Part shown: piece by piece, positions 32,774 through 39,056 of the stretch | How the letters are laid out: each line of letters starts with the position of its first letter | Position numbering within the stretch: position 1 is the first letter of the stretch | Assembly (NCBI GenBank): GCA_001179505.1 | Contig: CDMY01000575.1 | Location: 9,587 to 48,642 of the forward strand | Origin: Vitrella brassicaformis | Taxonomy: Eukaryota > Sar > Vitrellaceae | Direction of reading: 5' to 3' | Length of the DNA stretch: 39,056 nucleotides | Position numbers and translations under genes: made by a program | The notes under the pieces: model-generated | Told to the model about the DNA's origin: nothing | Databases searched by the model: none | Seen by the model: only the letters and a program-made list of their open reading frames with translations

Positions 32774-35700
32774 ATGCGCGCCATGACGAGCCGGTTCGGA
32801 CGGATCCTGCAGTGCGTGCTGGTGATAGCTGGGTGCACATGGCTGGTGCTGCACGTGTCCTTCCTGCACCAGCTGGAGGAGCCGGACAGCGCCGCCACCC
32901 TCACGGGCATGTCGGAGAGGGACAGCATGATGCGAGGGCTGCAGGGACGGCTGGCAAGGAGAGCAAAGATGGCGGCGGGGTGGGTGACTGGACACCAGAA
33001 GATGAAGAGCGGTACGCTTGCCTCATCCCACTCTCACCGCCACGCACAGGTCCATCTTTCTCTGTTTGTCTGTCTGTGCAGGGAAGGGTGTCCAGCAGCA
33101 GGAGCAGGAGCTTCACGAGGAGATCCCCGCGCCACAAGTGGAGGGTCCAAAGGAGCTGCGGGGCGACGAAGACCAGCAGCAGCAAGATGGTGATACTGAC
33201 GATGACAACGACAATGACGATGACAACGACAGTGCCAACGACGACCAAGATGATGACAATGGCGATAAGGAGGTGAATGTTGAGGAGGAGACCGAGTACT
33301 GGCAGTCGGCCGACAGCGTCGGCGGCATCGCCGGCGCACCCGGCCAGCGGGGCTATGACGCTGCCGTTGCTGGCGCTGGCGTGGTGCCCGCCCCGCCACT
33401 CGAAGGCGACAACGACGACGGCAGGCATGGCGAGGGGGAGGCACAGCACGAGCAGCAAGACGACCAGCAGCAGCAGGAGCAGCAGCAGCCAGATGGTGGT
33501 GGTGATGGGTGGGTGTATCGTGATGTGGGTCCTGGGATGCTGCACGGGGCCGTGGGTCTGCTCCCCAACGGCACGCCGGCATGGCAGCCGGCACCCTCGC
33601 CGCCACAGGTACGGTACCCACACACTTAGCTGGGACGCCCACATGATGGATGACAGAGAGAAACCCCTGCACGTGTCTGTCGTGTGTCTGCTTGTGTGTG
33701 ATCGGGTCGGGGTGGATGGCAGAAGGTGGATATGGCGCGTGAGCTGCGCGAGGGCGGCGGGTTCTTTCTGCGCAAGTCGGACTCGCTCCCGCTGCACCGA
33801 GATGTCAAGGACCTGCGCCAGGACCTCTGCCTCGCCAAGACATACGACATCCCCACACTGCCCAGGACCTGTGTCGTCTTCGTCTTCTACAACGAACCTT
33901 TCTCCACACTCATGAGGTCGGTGCACAGCGTGTTGGACCGGACGCCTCCCGAGCTGCTGCAGGAGATCGTCTTGGTGGACGACGGCAGCGACAAGGAGTG
34001 GATCAAGCCCAGGGAGATGGGCGGCAACGGCATGATCGCCGACTACATCACGCACCTGCCCAAGACACGAATGGTCCGCCTCGAGCAGAGGAAAGGCATC
34101 GTCGCCGCCAGGCTGAGGGGGGTGGAGGAGTGCGAGGCCGAGACCTTCGTCATTCTCGACAGCCACATCGAGGTGGGTGAGAGCTGCCGGCATCTGACAG
34201 ACAACCTTCTTTCTGTGGCCCTCATAAGTGTCCATTTGTGTGTGTGTGTGTGTGTGGTTGTCAGGTGGAGCCCCAGTGGCTGGAGCCTCTGATGGAGCGG
34301 TTACAGGGCCCTGAAGGCCGCAAGCGATTCGTCATGCCACAGATCGACTCCATCGACCCTGAGACCTTCAAATTCCTCGGCGGCGGAATCGGCTGCACTC
34401 TCGGCTTCCTATGGAAGCTGATGGAGCACGCCTACCCCGACCAGAAGAAGGACCTGGCCAAGCGGAAATCGGCGATCGATCCGATGCCGTCGCCAGCCAT
34501 GGCGGGGGGGCTGTTCGCGGCGAATCGTGAGTACTTTTGGAAGCTGGGTGGCTACGACCGCCAGTTCATGTATTGGGGGACGGAGAACCTGGAGCTGTCG
34601 TTCAGGATATGGCAGTGTGGGGGGTCGCTCGAGTGCTCGCCGTGCTCTCGGGTCTTCCACATATTCAGGAAGGGCGGCTCTGGCTACTCGGTCAGTAAGG
34701 GAGGGAGGGAGGGAGGGAGGGAGAGGAATAACACGGCAAACGCGCGGCGGCGGGCATGTGTGAAGGTGTGCATCTGTGTGTGTCGGTGTGTGTGGTATCT
34801 ATCAGTCGCCTCCCAATGCCTTGACGATCAACAAGATGAGGACGGCGGCCATCTGGATGGACGAATTCGGGGACCTAGCAAGGTACGCCACACAAGCAAC
34901 ACAACACACGCACAACTACCGGTCACCCATCCGCTCTAGTCCGTGTGGTCATTGATTTGATGCAGGGCTGTGTTGGGTCGTCCGACCACCGACCTGGGTT
35001 CTCTCGACGAGATGCGGGCGTTGCGGGAGCGGCTGCAGTGCAAGTCCTTCAAGTGGTTCTTCGACAACGTATGGCCGGAGAGCTACATCACCGAGCTGCC
35101 GAGAGACGTCCCCTTCATGGGCGAGATCAAGAACCGGGCCTCCAACCGGTACACACACACATACAGAGGAAGACCAACACACGTGTGGCCAATGCGCGCG
35201 TGTGTGGCTAACCAGGTGTGTCGACTCGATGGGTCGAAACAGCCCCGGTCAGAAGATCGGCATCGTCGAGTGCCACGGCATGAGGGGGCCGCAGGAGTTC
35301 ATGTACTTCAGGGTGCCCAAACACATCATGCCCGTCCGCAACGACGAGGCATGCCTCAAACCCCCTAACGAGCTCGTCTGGTGCCACGAACACCAAAACA
35401 TGTCAGCTTAGCAACCGATCACAAAACACCACGCGCATTGGCCGGCCAGTGGTAGTGTCTTTGTGTGGTGTGGGTGGCATGGTTGGAGACAGGTGGGAGT
35501 ACTCAGAGGAAGACGGTCTGTTGCATTACTTGGACAGGGGTCGGCCGCACGACCCACCACAGTGTCTGGCTGAGAGGCTGGACGCCAGGGCCATGGAGCT
35601 CAAGGAATGTGACGCACACGACCCCACACAGGTCAGAAAAAGACCCAACACGGATGACACCACATGGCGTGTGAGTATTGTATTGCGTGCCGTGCAGGTG

Positions 35701-35796
35701 TGGTCATTCGAGCGGTACAAGACTGAGGAGGAGATCAAGGCTGAGCGAGTGGCCAAGAACCAAGTGGGACACAAGTTGAGGAAAACAATCAAATAG
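32774..35796 (+). CDS. Polypeptide N-acetylgalactosaminyltransferase (GT27)
   Basis: Nine exons: 32774-33011, 33082-33608, 33723-34172, 34265-34690, 34806-34882, 34966-35148, 35216-35401, 35493-35631 and 35698-35796, closing to about 774 residues. It starts mucin-type O-glycosylation by moving GalNAc from UDP-GalNAc to Ser/Thr in the Golgi. It is a type II membrane protein: a short basic N-terminus, then the anchor ILQCVLVIAGCTWLVLHVSFL. A stem of about 175 residues is dominated by Asp/Asn and Gln runs. The GT-A domain shows VVFVFYNEPFSTLMRSVHSV, IVLVDDGSD, the metal-binding DSH (about 401-403) in ILDSHIE, and the Gal/GalNAc-T motif WGTENLELSFRIWQCGG. A ricin-type lectin tail includes GIVECHGMRGPQEFMY and the junction-encoded HQNMWEYSEEDG. 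A second ATG at 32783 is possible. Head-to-head with the alpha-arrestin gene. Confidence 0.95.
34697..34724. repeat. (GGGA)n microsatellite in an intron
   Basis: Tandem GGGA units shortly after the donor of the intron 34691-34805. Confidence 0.85.
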
Positions 35797-36281
35797 TGAA
35801 TGTCCGTCCATGTATAGCCAGTGGGCCAGTGTGGCGAGGCTTGGTTGGTTGATTGGGGGAATGGCAATTCATTATTCGGGACGAAAGGCAGCCGCTTTCT
35901 CGTAGCAATCGCAGCGCACACGGATGCCCTAGTGTTCTTTCTCTGTGTGGTGTTGTGTGCTGTGATGTCGATGGGCGATGGGCACTGCGTCGTGCGCACT
36001 AATTAAGGACTTCGGTTGTGGGACAGAGGGTGGGTGGATGGGTGTGATGGTGCTTGCATGAGGTTGGCGGGACAGGCGAGAGATCCGACTGCAGCAGACA
36101 GACAGGCCTGTCTTGTGGACAGCTAGTGTGTGGCCTGATGCGAGATCTGCGAGAACAGACACATTTAGATGGTCATTGTCTTGCGTGAAGGCGCGGCATG
36201 ATCCACGATAAAGAAAGAATCCAACACAGACTCTGAGTGCATCCACGCAATCACGACACACAACACGCCGACTGCCTCAAG
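35797..36281. other. Convergent intergenic region, GalNAc-transferase and NSRP1-like
   Basis: 485 bp with both 3' flanks. It contains an isolated TGCGAGATCTGCGAG at 36139-36153 that matches the promoter-type elements although no start codon is near. No gene is supported. Confidence 0.55.
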
Positions 36282-37370
36282 TCACGTGCCGCCCTCAGAC
36301 TGCCCCTCCCCCGCCTCTTGCTGCTTCTTGCGCTGCAGATACCGCTCACGCGCAGACAAGACAGCTGTCTTTCTCTCCGCCTCTTGCCTCGCCTTCTCCT
36401 CCGCTGACAGCTCCGGCGGGGCAGCGGGCACATCCTTCTTGGGCTTCTTCGGTGCCGGCTGAGCCGCCGCCGGCTCCTCCTGTTCAGTGGAGGGGAGAGG
36501 CTGGCCTGCAGCTGTGGGCGGCGCTTCAGCCTCATGCTCGTCTCCATCTCGTGGCCGCTTGTCGGGCCTCGGTGATGATGGCTTGTCCTCAGGCATATTT
36601 CCCACGGCAGCAGCTGATGAAGCACCCTCCTCTCTCTCTACCGGCGCTGCTGGTGGTGTATCGTCTGTGGCGGGCTTGGCTGGGGGTGGCTGGACATGCC
36701 TCGAGGCGAGGTTGTGTTTGAGAAGGTGAGAGTGGAAGTCGGTGAGGTTCTCCTTCTTGGTGACCTCGTTGTGGGTGTCGCGGGCGTCCTGCATGGCCAG
36801 CTCCCTCTCCAGCTGCCGCCGCTCCTCGAGCTTCTTCTTGTACGCTGACGTGATGAACTTGTCCTTGTCGGCGTACAGCTCCGCGTCCCTCTCCTGCTCC
36901 CGCTTCAAGTTCCTCTCCTCGATGATCTCCTGCTCCATCTGCCGCCGCTGACTGACGCGCTGAAGCGACTCGATGTAACGGGACTTGGGCTTGGCCTTCT
37001 TCTTGCCAGCGGCCTCCTCAGCTGCCCGCTCCTCCTGCTGCTGTCGCTTTAGCTGCTTGTCGGCCTCCGCCCTCTGCTGGCTGCTGATGTTGTCGTAGAT
37101 GTCGTCATAGCTGAAGATGGTGGGGTCCACCTCGAGCATCTTCTGGTGCTCCTCCTCATGCCGCTTCTGCCGACCGGCCTGCGTCTGCACCATGCGCCGG
37201 AACTGCCCGCGCCTGCCCTGCTCATCGTCCGCTGCCTCGTCCTCCATCGACTGGGCGAAGAGCGCTGACACGCCGGCCGCTGACTGCTGTTGTCTGCTGC
37301 TGGGGAGAGGGGGCTGGTTGGCCTTCTTAGCGGGCAGGTTGAGGCCGAACTTGAGCTTACTCGCCGACAT
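36282..37370 (-). CDS. Nuclear speckle splicing regulatory protein 1-like (CCDC55/DUF2040)
   Basis: A single uninterrupted exon of 363 codons, the only intron-free gene in the window. The N-terminus MSASKLKFGLNLPAKK and the block MLEVDPTIFSYDDIYDNI are the family's hallmarks: human NSRP1 has the same order of a short basic start, then a Asp-Pro-Thr-x-[FY]xYDxxYD-like segment. A long charged coiled coil follows (KPKSRYIESLQ, then RRQMEQEIIEERNLKREQERD, ending DKDKFITSAYKKKLEE), and then the second half of the domain with NLTDFHSHLLKHNLA. The last ~130 residues are Pro/Ala/Glu-rich and end with RERYLQRKKQQ. Relatives act in nuclear speckles and influence splice-site choice. The ATG at 37370 was chosen because it matches the family's start. 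The longer frame upstream has no ATG-supported extension of family type. Head-to-head with IspD. Confidence 0.88.
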   Translation of the reverse strand: MSASKLKFGLNLPAKKANQPPLPSSRQQQSAAGVSALFAQSMEDEAADDEQGRRGQFRRMVQTQAGRQKRHEEEHQKMLEVDPTIFSYDDIYDNISSQQRAEADKQLKRQQQEERAAEEAAGKKKAKPKSRYIESLQRVSQRRQMEQEIIEERNLKREQERDAELYADKDKFITSAYKKKLEERRQLERELAMQDARDTHNEVTKKENLTDFHSHLLKHNLASRHVQPPPAKPATDDTPPAAPVEREEGASSAAAVGNMPEDKPSSPRPDKRPRDGDEHEAEAPPTAAGQPLPSTEQEEPAAAQPAPKKPKKDVPAAPPELSAEEKARQEAERKTAVLSARERYLQRKKQQEAGEGQSEGGT

Positions 37371-37589
37371 GCGTGTTGATTGATAGAGAGAACGATGAGC
37401 TCCTCGCTGTGGACGTTGTTCCACAAGGCGCCAAGAAAAGTTCCAAGCTCGCAAAGGGCGCCTAGGGTGCTCCCTGACACCGCTGCCTCGTCAGCCGCAC
37501 GTCGACTGTGAAAGGAAATGAGGCGTCGTTCATCCCTGCAGCACGCAAACGAGTCCGAGCTTTGAGACCTCCTTGATCTATTGATCAAG
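37371..37589. promoter_or_regulatory. Bidirectional promoter region, NSRP1-like / IspD
   Basis: 219 bp between divergent ATGs. AAGCTCGCA is present at 37445-37453. AGATCTGC is absent, but TTGATCTATTGATCAA, an inverted repeat, lies immediately before the IspD ATG (37573-37588). No TATA box is seen. Confidence 0.5.
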
Positions 37590-38542
37590 ATGATGAATCT
37601 CGTGGTGCTTTCTCTCTTCGGCGTCGCGGCCACAGCATTCTCTGTCGGCCCTCATCGCTCAGCCATACATGGCGGTCTACACCCACCACCAATATCAAGA
37701 GCTGCCCCTTCTGCAAGGCGGCGTCAACCGCCACTTCTGGCGGCATCCCTCTCACCTTCTGTTGATGGGCACGTTGACAACGTGGGAGTGATCCTGCTGG
37801 CTGGCGGAGTGGGCAAACGGATGAATGCCGACCGGCCGAAACAGTTCCTCGAGCTGATGGGCAAGCCCGTCCTTGAGCACAGCGTCGAGCTCTTCCTCAC
37901 CTTGCCGGGCGTCAAGCACATCGTCCTGGTGCTCGATGAGGCCTACAGGGACACCTTTCGCGGCCGCGACGAGCGGATAGTGTTTGCGCCGCCGGGCGAG
38001 GAGCGGCAGGACAGCGTGTGGAATGGGCTGCAGGCGATGCCGGAAGGGGTGAGTGTGGTGTGCATCCACGACTCGGCGAGGCCGCTGGTGACGCAGGGGA
38101 CGGTGCTGCAGTGCATACGGGACGCGAACACTCATGGGGCGGCGGTCGTGGGCGTACCGATGAAGGCCACTGTCAAGGAGAGCGAAGACGGGCAATTCGT
38201 GCTCAGGACAATTGAAAGGTACCTACCCCGTCGAACACACACATCTATGTGCCATTCATGCTTTATCTATCTGTCTATAGGAGTCGGTTATGGGAGATCC
38301 AGACGCCGCAGGTGATCCAGCCGGCGTTGCTGAAAGAGGGGTTCGCGCTTGTGCGTGAGAAGTCGCTGGCCGTGACGGACGATGTGTCGCTGGTGGAGCT
38401 GCTGGGCAAGCCGGTCAAGCTGACGATGGGCGAGTACGAGAACCTCAAGATCACCACCCCAGAGGACATGGTCATTGCCGAACAGTTCATGCGCGCCAGG
38501 CAGCGAGAGGAGACTGCCGCCGAGCACGTGCCGTCACGTTAG
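37590..38542 (+). CDS. ispD: 2-C-methyl-D-erythritol 4-phosphate cytidylyltransferase, plastid-targeted
   Basis: Two exons, 37590-38218 and 38281-38542, closing to about 296 residues. It transfers CMP from CTP to MEP in the plastid non-mevalonate isoprenoid pathway. The nucleotide-binding loop is ILLAGGVGKRMNADRPKQFLEL (conserved Gly-rich and Lys positions). Further landmarks are ERQDSVWNGL, IHDSARPLVT, a Thr in the KATVKES segment, and WEIQTPQ followed by TDDVSLVE. Together they cover the whole IspD fold. The first ~60 residues are a bipartite presequence: a signal peptide (MMNLVVLSLFGVAATA) with a Phe right after the predicted cleavage, then a basic Ser/Pro/Arg-rich transit peptide. Phe at this position is the known hallmark of import into red-alga-derived complex plastids. 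ATGs at 37590 and 37593 are adjacent, and either may serve. Confidence 0.95.
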
Positions 38543-38745
38543 GCATCTGCAGCAGGCGCGTGACTGGTGCATGTGTCGTGTGTTACTGGATCTGTGTGGA
38601 TCCGTGTGTACAGTCAGGGGGGCTGGTGGCATGATCAGATGCGCTGTGCTAGAGACTGTCTGTGTGGGGATTCATTGGTATTTATTCATGTGCTGATAAC
38701 CTTCGGTCACCACGCAGCTCGCAAATCACCCAACGGAACAAGGTG
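38543..38745. other. 3' flank of ispD and spacer
   Basis: About 200 bp without a supported gene. CAGCTCGCA at 38715-38723 matches the recurring promoter element and stands 22 nt before the ATG of the frame that runs off the window. Confidence 0.45.
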
Positions 38746-39056
38746 ATGTATTCGCCGCGAGAGTCAAATACGCCGCCCTCGGGCCGGCCCTTATCGCTCC
38801 CTGCATCGCACCGGTCTGAGTCACACGCACAGTCGTCCACACATCCGTCATCTCGCCTCTCGGCACTGCTGCTCGACAGAATCCATTGCAAAGAGGGGGG
38901 GAAACTGTCATTAACCGTAACACTCGTCTGTGTGTCCGTGATACTCATACAAATACAGTCCCATCAGCACGCAGACTCAAACAGGCTCAAGGGGAGGAGG
39001 GATCAATCCCCGCCCCATCAGCACACCCCAGTCCCGCAAACCCTCCCCTCCCTCCC
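38746..39056 (+). CDS. Possible gene start, unknown, runs off the right edge
   Basis: From the ATG at 38746 the frame stays open to the last base (about 103 codons, no stop). The translation begins MYSPRESNTPPSGRPL, is Ser/Pro/His-rich, then has one hydrophobic stretch (LSLTVTLVCVSVILIQIQ) near residues 57-74, which could be a signal anchor. No family is recognised. The overlapping minus-strand frame 38682-38948 is a competing possibility. Support is weak: an open frame, a possible membrane segment, and a promoter-type element 22 nt upstream. Confidence 0.3.
   Translation, partial: MYSPRESNTPPSGRPLSLPASHRSESHAQSSTHPSSRLSALLLDRIHCKEGGKLSLTVTLVCVSVILIQIQSHQHADSNRLKGRRDQSPPHQHTPVPQTLPSL

Noticed and set aside
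32901-34235. 444-codon minus-strand open frame with runs of Leu/Val
   Set aside because: It is antisense to GalNAc-transferase exons. The hydrophobic runs are the complement of its Gln and Asp codons, and it crosses that gene's introns.
38682-38948. 88-codon minus-strand open frame starting with a true ATG
   Set aside because: No recognisable domain, and it contains a promoter-type element reading towards the plus strand. Kept only as an alternative to the plus-strand frame at the edge.
1-39056. tRNA, rRNA, CRISPR arrays, transposase genes
   Set aside because: No tRNA T-loop and acceptor-stem pairing, no rRNA-like segment, no array of spaced direct repeats and no transposase or reverse-transcriptase motif were seen on either strand by eye. 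A tRNA or Rfam scan would be decisive.

Overview
This is nuclear DNA of a eukaryote. Genes are split into many short exons (up to 20) by GT-AG introns of roughly 50-190 bases, and genes lie close together on both strands. The proteins point to a photosynthetic or plastid-bearing alveolate-type protist with a red-lineage complex plastid. IspD has a signal peptide followed by an 'ATAF' presequence start, a glutathione peroxidase has a signal, transit and thylakoid-like leader, and a helical-repeat organelle RNA-binding protein has a signal-peptide start. A chromerid close to Vitrella is my best guess, by inference only. Introns and spacers are full of (GT)n/(CA)n, (GA)n, (CATC)n and (CAGA)n microsatellites.

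Layout, left to right: 1-932 microsatellite-rich spacer; 933-2358 (-) short-chain dehydrogenase of the KAR/HSD17B12 type; 2606-5801 (+) NAE1/APP-BP1, the regulatory subunit of the NEDD8-activating enzyme (17 exons); 6475-8203 (-) unknown protein with an acidic tail and an apparent frame break; 8604-9780 (-) glutathione peroxidase; 9949-12494 (+) OPR/HPR/FASTK-like helical-repeat protein; 12914-23846 (+) one unrecognised giant gene of 20 exons and about 3,228 residues; 24209-27204 (-) amidohydrolase 3 (YtcJ-like), probably secreted; 27534-29734 (+) mitochondrial citrate synthase; 30360-32465 (-) alpha-arrestin with a myristoylation start and two PPxY motifs; 32774-35796 (+) polypeptide GalNAc-transferase with lectin tail; 36282-37370 (-) NSRP1/CCDC55-like splicing factor; 37590-38542 (+) IspD. 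A further open frame runs off the right edge from 38746. Exon boundaries were worked out by hand, and the reading frame closes for every spliced gene except the 6475-8203 gene.

The genes are unrelated housekeeping functions (lipid elongation, neddylation, redox, plastid isoprenoids, TCA cycle, O-glycosylation, trafficking, splicing) and do not form a pathway. They share an organisation: five head-to-head pairs with 168-329 bp between start codons. All five of these shared promoters carry an AGCTCGCA element (or its complement), four also carry AGATCTGC, and the AGCTCGCA core recurs 22-23 nt before the starts of two other genes or candidate genes. This candidate core promoter or transcription-factor code is the most interesting unexplained signal in the window, followed by the giant orphan gene.
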